Source: an uncultured Lachnospira sp. (lineage in GTDB: Bacteria; Bacillota; Clostridia; Lachnospirales; Lachnospiraceae). Taken from it: DNA of 64,000 bases. The stretch is from the NCBI GenBank assembly GCA_934359185.1, contig CAKRLE010000011.1:15454-79453 (forward strand), given 5' to 3'. The stretch's first letter is position 1; each line of letters opens with the position of its first letter. The translations under genes and the position numbers were made by a program. Below the pieces are notes generated by a model. It was not told the DNA's origin, did no database searches, and saw nothing but the letters and a program-made list of their open reading frames with translations. Shown piece by piece: positions 25,995 through 35,446 of this stretch.

Positions 25995-28409
25995 TTACTC
26001 CTTCTCAAATTTCTTCTCAACTGCCTCAACAATCTTTGAAAGAATCCTGAAAAGTGATTCTGCCGCAAATGAAAATACAAGAAATAAAAGCACACATATG
26101 CTTGACATCTTGTTAATCGCAAACAGATTATTAAACAATGTTGCACATATTATAAGTGCCACAATATTACCAATAAGCACAACTATTCTATACTTGTTAA
26201 GCGGTGTTGAAATCTTTATAAGAATCATAAATCCAACTATTGCAAGAAGCATCGTTGCCGCTGTAGCTATATCTGCTGCCGAAAGACCGAATACCTTGCC
26301 ACACACAACAAGCGCGCCTATGGCAAATGTATCAGTAAGTCCCGCTGGCAGTGCCTTCAAAAATACATTCTTTAAGAACTTTCCCTCGATTCTGTTCTCG
26401 TTAGCTTCCATAGCAAGGAAAAATGCCGGAATGCCAATGTTAAACATACTTATAAGCGATATCTGCGAAGGTTCAAGCGGATACGTTATAAGAAGGACTG
26501 CCGAAAGAACTGACATTAGCAGCGAAAATATATTCTTCACAAGGAACAGACTGGCTGAACGCTCAATATTGTTAACAACTCTTCGTCCTTCCATAACAAC
26601 AGATGGCATATGTGCAAAATCTGAATCCATAAGCACAACCTGAGCTGCCTGTGCCGCCGCATCACTTCCTGATGCCATCGCAACACTGCAGTCCGCATCC
26701 CTCAATGCCAGTATATCATTGACACCATCACCTGTCATTGCAACCGTGTGTCCCTGACTCTTAATTGCTTTGACAAGCTGCTGCTTCTGCTTTGGTGTAA
26801 CACGTCCAAATACAGTATATTTTCTTGCCGCAAGTGCTATATCACCACTGTTTTTAAGAGTTCTGGCATCAATATAGCTCTCTGCATTTTTAATCCCCGC
26901 ATTCTTAGCAACCTCTGATACAGTCTCAGGATTATCACCAGATATAACCTTGACAGCCACACCCTGTCTGTCAAAGTACTGGAACGTCTTCTTTGCCTGC
27001 TTTCTTATTGGATTAGTCAACGTTATGAATCCATATGGTGTAAATGCATCACCAAACGGTCTGCCATCAACCACACCATCATATATACCAAATACAAGCA
27101 CACGGTATCCCTTCTTCTGATACCCTGTAAGCATGTCAGTGTATCTGTCATTATCAGATTTTAACAACGCATCCGGAGCACCCAAAACATATGCCCCATC
27201 ATCATAAGTTATACTACAGTATTTAACCTCTGACGAAAAAGACGTCATTACAACAGGCTTCGTTCCCTTATACTTCTTATCTCCAAAGTATTGCTGTAAT
27301 GCCTGCATTGTTATATTATCAGCAGTCATATCCTGGCAGAATCTTCCCAGCCTGTTCATAAAGTCTGAATTATTAAATCCATCTTTAACTTTTAACCCAG
27401 TGGTATCATACTCCTCATCTGCGGTCTCAACAACCTTACCAGCATCACCAACATCAACCGGAATAATGTCACTTACTGACATAGTATTTTCAGTGATTGT
27501 GCCTGTCTTATCAACACAGAGTACATCAACCCTTGCCAGAGTCTCAATACTTCTCATATCGTGTAACAATACCTTCTGCTTTGCAAGACGCATAGTGCTG
27601 ACCGCCAGTGCAATCGTGGTAAGCAGGTATAAGCCTTCCGGTATCATTCCTATAACAGCTGCAACCATTGATACAACACTCTCTCGCAATGTATCCTTTG
27701 TTATAAAAAAGCTCTGGTAGAAAAGGATTGCACCAATAGGAATAATCACGATACCTACCCATTTGATAAGAGTATTGATAGAGCGTATCATTTCTGACTG
27801 TTCCTGTGTCTTCTGTGATTTTGCCTCCAGAGTCAGTCTGGAAATATAAGAATCCTTGCCAACCTTGTCTATAATTGCCCTGCATTTACCGGAAACTATA
27901 AAGCTTCCTGATAACAGCCTGTCTCCCTGAACCTTTTCAATCTCATCTGCCTCACCTGTGAGAAGTGATTCATTGACACGAACAGAACCGCCTACAACAA
28001 CTGCATCAGCGGGTATCTGGTCTCCTGATGAGAATATTGCAAGATCATCCGCGACAAGTTCTTCCGACATTATCTTCTTTCGTTCTCCATCTCTTACAAC
28101 AACTGTATGAGGTGCACTCAACAGATTCATCTTAGCAAGTGTATCCCTGGCCCTTATCTCCTGTACAATACCTATAAGTGCATTTCCAATGATGACAGGT
28201 AAGAATGTAAGACTCCTGAAAGAGCCCACAACGCACACCAATACTGCCAGCACAAGAAATATAATATTAAAATAAGTCAGTAAATTCTCCCTTATGATAT
28301 CTTTGTTAGACTTCATTCCTGTATCAACAGGTTTGTTAACCTGGCCACCATGAACCCTTGCCGATACCTCTTTGGACGTAAGTCCAGGATACTCACTAAT
28401 ATCACTCAT
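25995..28409 (-). CDS. P-type cation ATPase, CtpE-like
   Basis: The 804-residue ATPase carries the actuator motif LLTGEADE (Ala where most have Ser), the membrane motif MIPEGLYLLT, phosphorylation site VDKTGTITENTM, and hinge MTGDGVNDILALRDADCSVAMASGSDAA. The PEGL membrane motif and the 800-residue length match the CtpE-type Ca2+ uptake/transport group rather than SERCA-like pumps. It has no N-terminal heavy-metal domain. It starts 6 nt after the citrate synthase stop, so the two are cotranscribed. The ion is inferred to be Ca2+ with modest confidence. Confidence 0.85.
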   Translation of the reverse strand: MSDISEYPGLTSKEVSARVHGGQVNKPVDTGMKSNKDIIRENLLTYFNIIFLVLAVLVCVVGSFRSLTFLPVIIGNALIGIVQEIRARDTLAKMNLLSAPHTVVVRDGERKKIMSEELVADDLAIFSSGDQIPADAVVVGGSVRVNESLLTGEADEIEKVQGDRLLSGSFIVSGKCRAIIDKVGKDSYISRLTLEAKSQKTQEQSEMIRSINTLIKWVGIVIIPIGAILFYQSFFITKDTLRESVVSMVAAVIGMIPEGLYLLTTIALAVSTMRLAKQKVLLHDMRSIETLARVDVLCVDKTGTITENTMSVSDIIPVDVGDAGKVVETADEEYDTTGLKVKDGFNNSDFMNRLGRFCQDMTADNITMQALQQYFGDKKYKGTKPVVMTSFSSEVKYCSITYDDGAYVLGAPDALLKSDNDRYTDMLTGYQKKGYRVLVFGIYDGVVDGRPFGDAFTPYGFITLTNPIRKQAKKTFQYFDRQGVAVKVISGDNPETVSEVAKNAGIKNAESYIDARTLKNSGDIALAARKYTVFGRVTPKQKQQLVKAIKSQGHTVAMTGDGVNDILALRDADCSVAMASGSDAAAQAAQVVLMDSDFAHMPSVVMEGRRVVNNIERSASLFLVKNIFSLLMSVLSAVLLITYPLEPSQISLISMFNIGIPAFFLAMEANENRIEGKFLKNVFLKALPAGLTDTFAIGALVVCGKVFGLSAADIATAATMLLAIVGFMILIKISTPLNKYRIVVLIGNIVALIICATLFNNLFAINKMSSICVLLFLVFSFAAESLFRILSKIVEAVEKKFEKE

Positions 28410-28415
28410 ATCTGT

Positions 28416-29765
28416 CTAGTGCCTTTCTTCTCTTGGAATATACTCCTTCTTTGTAACAAGACTCTTATATGCCGGTCTGATTATTTTATCAGTTGTAACA
28501 AGCTCCTCTATTCTATGAGCACTCCATCCTGCAATTCTTGCAATTGCAAATAATGGTGTAAACAACTGTCTTGGAATTCCCAACATATCATATACAAATC
28601 CACTATAGAAATCCACATTAGGACTTACACCCTTGTAAATCTTACGTTCCTTAGCAATAAGCATTGGAGCAATCTTTTCAATATTGCTATAAAGAAGCAT
28701 GTCATTTTCTCGTCCCTTCTCCACAGCCAGCTGCTCAACAAATTTTTTAAACACACGTTCTCTTGGATCTGACAATGAATAAACCGCATGTCCCATACCA
28801 TAGATAAGACCTTTTTTATCAAATGCTTCTTTATTAAGTATCTTATCAAGATAAGCCTCTATAGCTTCCTCATCTGCATGATCCTTTACATGTTCACTTA
28901 TATCATCCATCATATTCATTACCATAAGGTTTGCTCCACCATGCTTTCTTCCCTTAAGAGAAGACATAGCTGCAGCGATAGCAGAATAAGTATCAGAGCC
29001 AGATGATGTAACGACTCTTGTTGTAAATGTGGAGTTATTACCACCACCATGCTCCATATGAAGAAGCAGTGCAATATCAAGAACCCTTGCCTCTAATTCA
29101 GTATATCCCATATCAGGTCTTAATAATCTAAGAAAATTTTCTGCAATAGAACAAGATCTATCTGGTCTGTGAATATACATGCTATCATCATTTTCATAAT
29201 GATTATATGCGTGATAACCATACACAGCCAGCATTGGAAATATACTTATAAGCTGTATGCTCTGTCTTAATACATTGTCAATATCAAGATTATCCTTTTT
29301 ATCGTCATATGAAGCAAGCGTCAGCATACTTCTTGTCATATTATTCATTATATCAGCACTTGGTGCTTTCATAATTACATCTCTCGTGAAATTAGTTGGA
29401 AGATCCATGCACCCGGCAATCACATTTTTAAACTCCTCAAACTGTTCTTTATCAGGAAGCTCGCCAAACAATAACAGATACACAGCCTCCTCAAACTGGT
29501 AACGCGCCCCTCTGTTTCCCTTTACAAGATCCGTAACATCATATCCCCTGTATAAAAGCTCACCATCGCAAGGAACCTTCTGACCATCAATTGTATCGAA
29601 TGCCCTTACTGATGATATATTTGTAAGTCCTGTAAGAACTCCTGCACCATTCTGGTCCCTGAGTCCTCTCTTAACACCATATTCATCGTACAACGACTTA
29701 TCTATCTGATCATTTTTAATACATAACCCTGCAAGCTTCTCTGTATAACCATCAATTCTTTCCAT
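28416..29765 (-). CDS. gltA: Citrate synthase
   Basis: The 449-residue enzyme condenses oxaloacetate and acetyl-CoA to citrate, feeding glutamate synthesis in anaerobes. Catalytic motifs are visible: LHMEHGGGNNSTFTTRVV and LKGRKHGGAN around the first His, GMGHAVYSLSDPR around the second, and NVDFYSGFVYDMLGIP around the Asp. GAAAGGGG precedes the ATG. It has its own promoter (29857-29886) and is followed by a P-type ATPase gene. No aconitase or isocitrate dehydrogenase lies here. Confidence 0.97.
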   Translation of the reverse strand: MERIDGYTEKLAGLCIKNDQIDKSLYDEYGVKRGLRDQNGAGVLTGLTNISSVRAFDTIDGQKVPCDGELLYRGYDVTDLVKGNRGARYQFEEAVYLLLFGELPDKEQFEEFKNVIAGCMDLPTNFTRDVIMKAPSADIMNNMTRSMLTLASYDDKKDNLDIDNVLRQSIQLISIFPMLAVYGYHAYNHYENDDSMYIHRPDRSCSIAENFLRLLRPDMGYTELEARVLDIALLLHMEHGGGNNSTFTTRVVTSSGSDTYSAIAAAMSSLKGRKHGGANLMVMNMMDDISEHVKDHADEEAIEAYLDKILNKEAFDKKGLIYGMGHAVYSLSDPRERVFKKFVEQLAVEKGRENDMLLYSNIEKIAPMLIAKERKIYKGVSPNVDFYSGFVYDMLGIPRQLFTPLFAIARIAGWSAHRIEELVTTDKIIRPAYKSLVTKKEYIPREERH

Positions 29766-29856
29766 ATATCATTACCCCTTTCAACCGACTGGCAAATCCT
29801 GTCAGATTCACTGTTTATCTAGTTCATCACTGCATTTTCCAGCGACTTATTCTTAA

Positions 29857-29886
29857 TATATACCATTATCACAGTAAGCATGTCAA
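29857..29886 (-). promoter_or_regulatory. Promoter of the citrate synthase operon
   Basis: On the minus strand TTGACA (29881-29886) and TATATA (29857-29862) are 18 bp apart, leaving a leader of about 85 nt. The 373-nt spacer 29766-30138 also holds the terminator at 30025-30074 and an A/T-rich stretch in which I see nothing else. Confidence 0.6.
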
Positions 29887-30024
29887 AACAAGAAAATTTT
29901 AATAAAAATGTCTTCAAGCCAGCAATTACAAGGCTTTGGCATTATTTTCCGTCGTAATTGTTTATAGTATTTTAATATTTATTTCAAATAAACTGACAAT
30001 TGTAATGTATTTCCAGAATTAAAT

Positions 30025-30074
30025 GTAAAAAGCTCCTCATGTGTCACGATATTTATGTGCCACATGGGAAGCTT
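30025..30074 (-). terminator. Terminator of the VanY-like gene
   Basis: On the minus strand AAGCTTCCCATGTG (30061-30074) pairs with CACATGAGGAGCTT (30030-30043), including two G-U pairs, followed by TTTTA. Confidence 0.85.
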
Positions 30075-30138
30075 CTATACATTTCAGCCATTTCATTATA
30101 AAAATTTTTTTAATCATATCTTAACAGATGACTTAGCT

Positions 30139-31095
30139 TTAATTAGGATATTCACTTGTTATTCCAAAATATTCTTCCAGTGAAATCCAGTCTCCGTTAT
30201 TATACAGCTTTGTTGCAAGCTCCTCACCTACATATCTTAGATGCCATGACTCATACTGATATCCTGTGTACTCATCCTTACCCTTAGGGAATCTTATGCA
30301 GAAGCCATATTTATAGCAGTTAGAATCAACCCATTTACCCTCTGCTGTATTTGCAAATGAGTCATTAATACTATTAAGATCAAAACATAATCCAGTCTGA
30401 TGCTCTGAATTGCCTGGACGTGATGAATATGTATCTGCCAGAGCCTTACCATCCTGGGCAACATAAGTGTTATAAACTGTTACCTGGTACTGATAAGATC
30501 TGTAGCCACTTGATATATATATATTAAGTCCGCTTGCACTGGCATCTGCCTGCATTTTCTTCCATGCTGCCATAAGATCTTTATCAAGGCTCTTGTTACT
30601 TTTTGCCTCAGTGACAGGAACATCTGGATTAGTAGGGATAAATGAACTAGAAAGTGCATATGTTTTGTTAGCTATAAGCACCCCATCTATATACGTTGCA
30701 CCATCTCTCTGCTCTATCTTAAAGCCCTTAGATGTTACACCCAGGCTTGTTCCTGGCTGGTTATTATCAACACCTGCCGAAGATTCTGCTACTGTTTCTG
30801 CAACTGTAGTCTGGTTATTATTCTGTGTTTCAGTTTCTTGACTGTTCTTATTATCGTCCGTCTTAGAAGATGACTCTGCCTGTGCCGTCGTGCCCACAGT
30901 TGTTAACTGCTGTACATTATCTGATGTTGTATTATCGTTCTTTTTATTACCGCACGCTTTTAATGAAACTGCTGCAATAATAATTACAACTAATGCAGCT
31001 AATGATACGCCTATCGCAAGCATCTGTCTCTGCCTCTTTAACTGGCGCTGTCTCCTTGACATTCTCACTGGTCGTCTGTTCCCTGATGTTGCCAA
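30139..31095 (-). CDS. D-Ala-D-Ala carboxypeptidase, VanY/M15B type
   Basis: The 318-residue protein starts with a TTG codon preceded by GAGGAGG at about 8 nt. A very basic cytoplasmic head (RMSRRQRQLKRQRQ) precedes one membrane helix (26-46). A Ser/Thr/Asn/Gln-rich linker (about 50-125) leads to the M15B domain: SSGYRSYQYQ, SRPGNSEHQTGLCFDL (zinc His and Asp) and YESWHLRYVG (Glu and zinc His). It trims the terminal D-Ala of peptidoglycan stem peptides outside the membrane. It is monocistronic with a strong terminator. Confidence 0.92.
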   Translation of the reverse strand: MATSGNRRPVRMSRRQRQLKRQRQMLAIGVSLAALVVIIIAAVSLKACGNKKNDNTTSDNVQQLTTVGTTAQAESSSKTDDNKNSQETETQNNNQTTVAETVAESSAGVDNNQPGTSLGVTSKGFKIEQRDGATYIDGVLIANKTYALSSSFIPTNPDVPVTEAKSNKSLDKDLMAAWKKMQADASASGLNIYISSGYRSYQYQVTVYNTYVAQDGKALADTYSSRPGNSEHQTGLCFDLNSINDSFANTAEGKWVDSNCYKYGFCIRFPKGKDEYTGYQYESWHLRYVGEELATKLYNNGDWISLEEYFGITSEYPN

Positions 31096-31162
31096 TGTGA
31101 TACCTCCTCATATTATATTAATATGTATATGATACCACATTATTCGCACTAATCCAAATTAA

Positions 31163-32140
31163 TTAAATAAGCTTTGATAATTCTTCCAGCTTCTCTTTTG
31201 CCCTTGGAGACACATTCCTTGGAACCTGAATCTGCACAGTTACATACTGGTCGCCTCGAATATTGCCATTCTTCATGGAAGGCACACCTTTTCCTCTTAA
31301 CCGTATCTTACTTCCAGACTGGGTTCCTTCTTTTATCTTACAGCTCACATCACCAGTCATTGTATGAACTATGGCATCACCGCCAAGAACTGCTGTTGTA
31401 TACGGAATATTAATAGTTGTATAGATATCAAGTCCCTTTCTGTCATATCCTGGCTTGCTACCTACATTTACATTAAGAAACAGATCTCCATCCTTAGCAC
31501 CACCTGCTCCCTTGCCGCCTTTTCCCTTCAGGCGCACCTTGCTTCCTGTGTCTACACCTGCAGGAATGTGAACACGGAGCGACTGTGTCATTCCATCTGA
31601 CCCCTGCAGCGTAATATTCTTATCGCATCCGTTGACAGCCTCATCAAAGCTTATATTGATATCTGCGTGTGCGTCAGCTCCCTGCCTGTCAGAACTAAAT
31701 CTGCTGCCAAATCCTGATGTTCTGCCAAATCCCGATGTTCTGCCAAATCCACTGCTGCCGAAGCCACTGCTGCCGAAGCCTGAACTTCCACCAAAAATAT
31801 TCTTTAATATATCATCTATGTCGCTGCCATCCGCTCCATCAAAATGAAACTCATATGAGCCATTTCCTCCATACTTTTCATATTCTTCAGCTTTCCTTGC
31901 GTCAAATCCCTCCTGAAATGCCATATATCCATATTTATCGTATAATTTTCTTTTCTCAGGATTGCCAATTATATCATAGCTTTCATTAATTTCCTTAAAT
32001 TTCTCTTCCGCCTGTGCATTACCAACATTGGTATCAGGGTGATACTTTTTTGCAAGCTTACGATAAGCCTTTTTAATTGCAGCCTCATCTGCATCCCTTG
32101 AAACTCCAAGTACTTCATAACAATCTCTTTTATTTGCCAT
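31163..32140 (-). CDS. DnaJ-family cochaperone without zinc finger (CbpA-like)
   Basis: The 325-residue protein has a J domain (residues 3-68) with HPD in [13 protein letters not shown] Gly/Phe region with tandem GSSGFG and GRTSGFG units follows, and then the two C-terminal substrate-binding barrels ([49 protein letters not shown]). The four CxxCxGxG zinc repeats of canonical DnaJ are missing, making it type II/CbpA-like. GGAGGTGATTGATT precedes the ATG at 32140. A CIRCE element overlaps its promoter, so HrcA and heat stress should control it. No dnaK or grpE is adjacent. Confidence 0.92.
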   Translation of the reverse strand: MANKRDCYEVLGVSRDADEAAIKKAYRKLAKKYHPDTNVGNAQAEEKFKEINESYDIIGNPEKRKLYDKYGYMAFQEGFDARKAEEYEKYGGNGSYEFHFDGADGSDIDDILKNIFGGSSGFGSSGFGSSGFGRTSGFGRTSGFGSRFSSDRQGADAHADINISFDEAVNGCDKNITLQGSDGMTQSLRVHIPAGVDTGSKVRLKGKGGKGAGGAKDGDLFLNVNVGSKPGYDRKGLDIYTTINIPYTTAVLGGDAIVHTMTGDVSCKIKEGTQSGSKIRLRGKGVPSMKNGNIRGDQYVTVQIQVPRNVSPRAKEKLEELSKLI

Positions 32141-32197
32141 AATCAATCACCTCCACAATCAATCATAGGCATTTTATTCTTTCTCATTTACAAAATT

Positions 32198-32239
32198 GTT
32201 ATAGCACCACCTTTAGCACTCGTCAATAGAGAGTGCTGA
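32198..32239 (-). promoter_or_regulatory. CIRCE operator overlapping the dnaJ-like promoter
   Basis: TTAGCACTC (32213-32221), a 9-nt spacer, then GAGTGCTGA (32231-32239): one mismatch from the HrcA-binding CIRCE consensus. On the minus strand TTGACG (32221-32226) and TATAAC (32198-32203) are 17 bp apart, so HrcA would block the -35 region. Confidence 0.9.
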
Positions 32240-32264
32240 TAATTTTTTATAAACTTTATAAAAA

Positions 32265-32300
32265 AAATAATAAAGAGCACCCTGTATCTGCAGGATGCTC
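32265..32300 (-). terminator. Terminator of the zinc phospholipase-like gene
   Basis: GAGCACCCTG (32275-32284) pairs with CAGGATGCTC (32291-32300). On the minus strand it is followed by TTTATTATTTTTTT. Confidence 0.8.
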
Positions 32301-32335
32301 CACACTAACTTATTAAATTAATACTGGTATATGCA

Positions 32336-32914
32336 TTACGCAGCCACTGTCATCTCTGCCTCTGATACTCCCTCAATGGCAAGCATCGAGTAAAGATATC
32401 TCAATACATACATTATATAACTACAGTCTGTCTGACAGTCTGGAGACTCTAAAACATATCTGTCATGAAGTTCCTTAATTCTTGAATACATATCACTCAT
32501 ACCCTTATAAGCAATTCCAGAATAATCACTGCTCATTGCTTCTTCCAGCCTCTCATGAAGCTTCATCTCATATGCTCTGTGTGCACTTATATTACCCTTG
32601 AAATGGCTGTTATGTGCAAATGTAAATGAATCAGCACTATAATGAAGCAGCTTTCCAATATCAAAATATCTCTTAACACCAAATTTGCTGTCGTTCTCAA
32701 TATTCTCAATCAGATGATTGATAAGACTGCTTGTATTCTCATAATTATGTCCCTTAAGCTTCTGTCCATTAAAGCTTCCTCTGAAATATGTATAAAATGC
32801 AATATCAGGAATAACACTTCCTACAACCAACGCCCATCTGTTTCTTGCTTTAATTCTTCGGTCATGGGATTTAACAAGGTAACTACTAATATTCTTATGG
32901 TCTTTAAATTTCAT
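32336..32914 (-). CDS. Zinc-dependent phospholipase C-like protein
   Basis: The 192-residue all-helical protein has the His/Asp pattern of the zinc-dependent phospholipase C fold: GSVIPDIAFYTYF, GKLLHYSADSFTFAHNSHF and ISAHRAYEMKLHERL. There is no signal peptide, so it is probably cytoplasmic, unlike secreted clostridial phospholipases. Many Firmicutes carry such proteins without known function. GGAAAGGAT precedes the ATG. It has its own promoter and terminator. Confidence 0.75.
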   Translation of the reverse strand: MKFKDHKNISSYLVKSHDRRIKARNRWALVVGSVIPDIAFYTYFRGSFNGQKLKGHNYENTSSLINHLIENIENDSKFGVKRYFDIGKLLHYSADSFTFAHNSHFKGNISAHRAYEMKLHERLEEAMSSDYSGIAYKGMSDMYSRIKELHDRYVLESPDCQTDCSYIMYVLRYLYSMLAIEGVSEAEMTVAA

Positions 32915-32954
32915 TAGCTATATCCTTTCCTGTGCCTCTCCGGCTCCGTCATTG

Positions 32955-32982
32955 ATTATACCATATACACACTTCATTTCAA
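32955..32982 (-). promoter_or_regulatory. Promoter of the zinc phospholipase-like gene
   Basis: TTGAAA (32977-32982) and TATAAT (32955-32960) on the minus strand, 16 bp apart, about 40 nt before the start. Confidence 0.6.
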
Positions 32983-33040
32983 CTAAAATATGGGTAAACA
33001 ACTGTAAATATATGTAAATCATGCATATATCGCCAGAATA

Positions 33041-33631
33041 TTACTGTGCCTGTTCAGTTTCTTCTGTATCTTCACCATCATCATCCGCATCTGTATTCTT
33101 AGATGCAACGACACTTACAATAACCTTTTCTGGGTCTGTAAGGACATCTATATCAGCATTTTTGTAGATATCAAGGTCTTTAACTCTCACTGTGTCACCG
33201 ATTCTTAACTTTCCAGCATCAATAACGACTTTGTCAACAAGATGGGCTGGCAGAGCCTTGAACGAAATCTCCTCCAGAAGTTCTTCCAGCACGCCTTCTG
33301 TAACCATCTCTTTATTCTGCAATACAATTTCTGCTGTAGAATGAACAATTTCATTGCTGACAAGTGCCTGAAACTCAATATCCTTAATCTCCTTAGCAAA
33401 AGGACCATAGTCGATTTCCTTAATAAGGGCATCATACTTCTTACCTTCTACATCAAGGTTAATTCTGCTTCCCTTTTCACAATCACGAAGGATATCAGCT
33501 ACATCCTTCTTTGTCATCTTAACCAGAATGGAGCCGTCAATCTCTCTGCCGAAGAGGTTACCGGTTACATATCCTTCTCTTCTTAAAGCTTTTACTTTCT
33601 TATCTCTTAATTCTGCTTTTAAAGTATTCAT
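33041..33631 (-). CDS. rplY: 50S ribosomal protein L25/general stress protein Ctc
   Basis: The 196-residue protein has the L25 domain (1-95: TLKAELRDKKVKALRREGYV, ALIKEIDYGPFAKEIKDIEF) that binds 5S rRNA. A TL5/Ctc C-terminal beta domain follows (LEEISFKALPAHLVDKVVID, LDIYKNADIDVLTDPEKVIV), and an acidic tail (DADDDGEDTEETEQ). The long form is the Ctc type, which is stress-induced in Bacillus. GGAGGAAAA precedes the ATG. Confidence 0.94.
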   Translation of the reverse strand: MNTLKAELRDKKVKALRREGYVTGNLFGREIDGSILVKMTKKDVADILRDCEKGSRINLDVEGKKYDALIKEIDYGPFAKEIKDIEFQALVSNEIVHSTAEIVLQNKEMVTEGVLEELLEEISFKALPAHLVDKVVIDAGKLRIGDTVRVKDLDIYKNADIDVLTDPEKVIVSVVASKNTDADDDGEDTEETEQAQ

Positions 33632-33704
33632 TTGACTTTTCCTCCAAAACGATTAAATTTAAAATTTCGCCTTGTGATCACGAGGTATTTCTGACGTCAA
33701 CTGT

Positions 33705-33733
33705 GTTCTAGTCCTTTTTTCATAAAAAGTCAA
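33705..33733 (-). promoter_or_regulatory. Promoter of the L25 gene
   Basis: TTGACT (33728-33733) and TAGAAC (33705-33710) on the minus strand are 17 bp apart. The rest of the 33632-33914 spacer is A/T rich; I see no clear plus-strand promoter for the HD gene. Confidence 0.45.
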
Positions 33734-33914
33734 GCATTATTTTAAAAAAAATTACATCTTTTTCAAAATCACAGTTATCAGACCCATAATAAAGCTTATT
33801 TTAGTTTTATTTTTTTATTGAAATTGTCTTAAAAATGTGTCATTATGAATATATATATGGGAATAATTTTAATGACTGTAATGTTTCTGTTTTAAGTTAT
33901 CAGGGAGGTTTATC

Positions 33915-34433
33915 GTGAGCAGATTAATAAGTGTTCCAACAACACAAGAGATAAACAAGATGGTTTCAATTGTTATAGAGGAACTCAACGTCAGTTCCCG
34001 CTTTCTTAAAACAAAAAATTTCATGCAGCATGGAACTATAAGTGTATATGAGCACTGCGTTGAAGTTGCCTATACAAGCTGTTATATTGCCGCACATTTT
34101 AAGATTGATATTGATTATTGGTCTATGATACGAGGCGCATTGCTTCACGATTACTTTTTATATGACTGGCACATAACTGGTGATGGTTCACATCATTTAC
34201 ACGGATTTACGCACCCTAAAAGAGCTTTTATGAATGCGGTGCATGATTTAAACCTGAACAGAATTGAGCGCATTGTTATTTTAAGACATATGTTCCCGCT
34301 CACACCTATACCACCTACTAACCGCGAAGCGTGGCTTGTCTGCCTGGCAGACAAAATCTGTGCAACAAGAGAAACACTTCATTTTACTAAAACAAAGGCT
34401 GCCATAAAATATGGCAGCATCCGTCAATTCTGA
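33915..34433 (+). CDS. HD-domain phosphohydrolase-like protein
   Basis: The 172-residue protein starts with GTG, preceded by GGGAGG 6 nt upstream. HD-fold residues are present: the first His in SVYEHCVEVAY, the HD pair in RGALLHDYFLYDW, then HLHGFTHPKRAF, HMFPLTPIPP and the late Asp in CLADKICATRE. Similar stand-alone proteins are annotated as HD or phosphohydrolases, with no known substrate. A strong terminator follows at once. Confidence 0.8.
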   Translation: MSRLISVPTTQEINKMVSIVIEELNVSSRFLKTKNFMQHGTISVYEHCVEVAYTSCYIAAHFKIDIDYWSMIRGALLHDYFLYDWHITGDGSHHLHGFTHPKRAFMNAVHDLNLNRIERIVILRHMFPLTPIPPTNREAWLVCLADKICATRETLHFTKTKAAIKYGSIRQF

Positions 34434-34442
34434 TAGATATAT

Positions 34443-34480
34443 TAAACCCCTGCAGTGTCATAATGCTGCAGGGGTTTTAA
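34443..34480. terminator. Bidirectional terminator
   Basis: AAACCCCTGCAG (34444-34455) pairs with CTGCAGGGGTTTT (34466-34478). It separates the HD gene (plus) from the converging flavoprotein gene (minus). Confidence 0.88.
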
Positions 34481-34506
34481 TATCATGGTCTACCTCATGT
34501 ATCAGT

Positions 34507-35127
34507 TTATCTTATAAAGTTAGTTCTGTAATTACGTTCTGCTTCCGGTGTCTCTATTCCAGCTTTCTTACCCGCATCAAAGCACTTTATCATCCACGCC
34601 ATATTGCGCGCAAGATTCCTCATCGTCTGCATTCCTTCTTCATCCTGTGTTACCTCTCCCGGAGTACGTCCATGAGCTATATTCCAGTATGTCGAACCTG
34701 CTACAGGCATCTGTGATATTCCAAAATATTTGTTAAGGACATCAAAAGAAGCTGTTGTTCCACCTCTTCTTGCAACAGCCACAGAAGCTCCTGGCTTATG
34801 TGCAAGATATCTGCTTCCACTATAAAATGCCCTATCCAGAAATGACAGTATTCTTCCACTTGGATGAGCATAATATACTGGCGTTCCAAATACAAATCCA
34901 TCTGCTTCCTTCGCCTTACAGACAAATTCATTGACAGCATCATCATTGAATACGCATCCCTGCTCACTGCACTGTCCACATCCAATACAATCACGGACAG
35001 GCTTTCCGCCTATCTGGAATATCTCATAGTCAATTCCTTCTTTTTCTAACTGTCTGCCTATCTCAAGAAGTGCATTGTATGTATTACCAGTCTCGTTTGG
35101 ACTTCCATTTAACATTAAAACCTTCAT
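34507..35127 (-). CDS. Flavodoxin-like NAD(P)H-dependent oxidoreductase with Cys cluster
   Basis: In this 206-residue FMN protein the NADPH-dependent FMN reductase motif LMLNGSPNETGNTYNAL is at the N-terminus, and FGTPVYYAHPSG follows at the flavin site. CIGCGQCSEQGC at about 48-59 resembles the iron-sulfur flavoprotein cluster. It probably reduces quinones, metals or small organics. GGAGGTCC precedes the ATG. It stands alone, diverging from the riboswitch-controlled ATPase. Confidence 0.85.
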   Translation of the reverse strand: MKVLMLNGSPNETGNTYNALLEIGRQLEKEGIDYEIFQIGGKPVRDCIGCGQCSEQGCVFNDDAVNEFVCKAKEADGFVFGTPVYYAHPSGRILSFLDRAFYSGSRYLAHKPGASVAVARRGGTTASFDVLNKYFGISQMPVAGSTYWNIAHGRTPGEVTQDEEGMQTMRNLARNMAWMIKCFDAGKKAGIETPEAERNYRTNFIR

Positions 35128-35199
35128 AAAGGACCTCCTTTGTTACTACAATATTGTTACAAGTGTAGCACATTTTTATCGTATTTTCAAATTTATGGG

Positions 35200-35228
35200 T
35201 TGACATATCTATTCTTAAATGTTAGATT
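35200..35228 (+). promoter_or_regulatory. Promoter of the riboswitch-controlled ATPase
   Basis: TTGACA (35200-35205) and TAGATT (35223-35228), 17 bp apart, about 20 nt before the aptamer. Confidence 0.6.
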
Positions 35229-35245
35229 TTATTTAATAATTTAAT

Positions 35246-35390
35246 AGTGCAAAAGGGAGTAATCGAAATGCATTGTCAACATACGCGGCAGTTTATAACT
35301 GTTTGGTGATGCATACCCTGGTGGTGATGAGACTTTATGCAGAAAAATATCTTATAACAGGTGTTTTTCTGCATAAAGTCTCTTTTTTAT
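35246..35390 (+). ncRNA. yybP-ykoY manganese riboswitch with terminator
   Basis: The aptamer spans about 35248-35340: GCAAAAGGGAGTAA at the 5' side, TTGTCAACATACG in the middle, and GGTGATGAGACTTTATGC at the 3' side, where CTTTATGC re-pairs with GCAAAAG to close P1. The expression platform is a 17-bp stem, GACTTTATGCAGAAAAA (35331-35347) with its complement (35364-35380), followed by T6. The terminator shares the P1 3' strand. Metal binding, by stabilising P1, should therefore prevent termination and turn the gene on. Confidence 0.88.
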
Positions 35391-35446
35391 TCTCCATCTA
35401 AACAAATGCACTTATTAATAATATATCAGGAAAGGATGATTATACT

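Noticed and set aside
31700..31790. Short tandem repeats as a regulatory array
   Set aside because: They are in frame and encode the Gly/Phe linker of the DnaJ-like protein.
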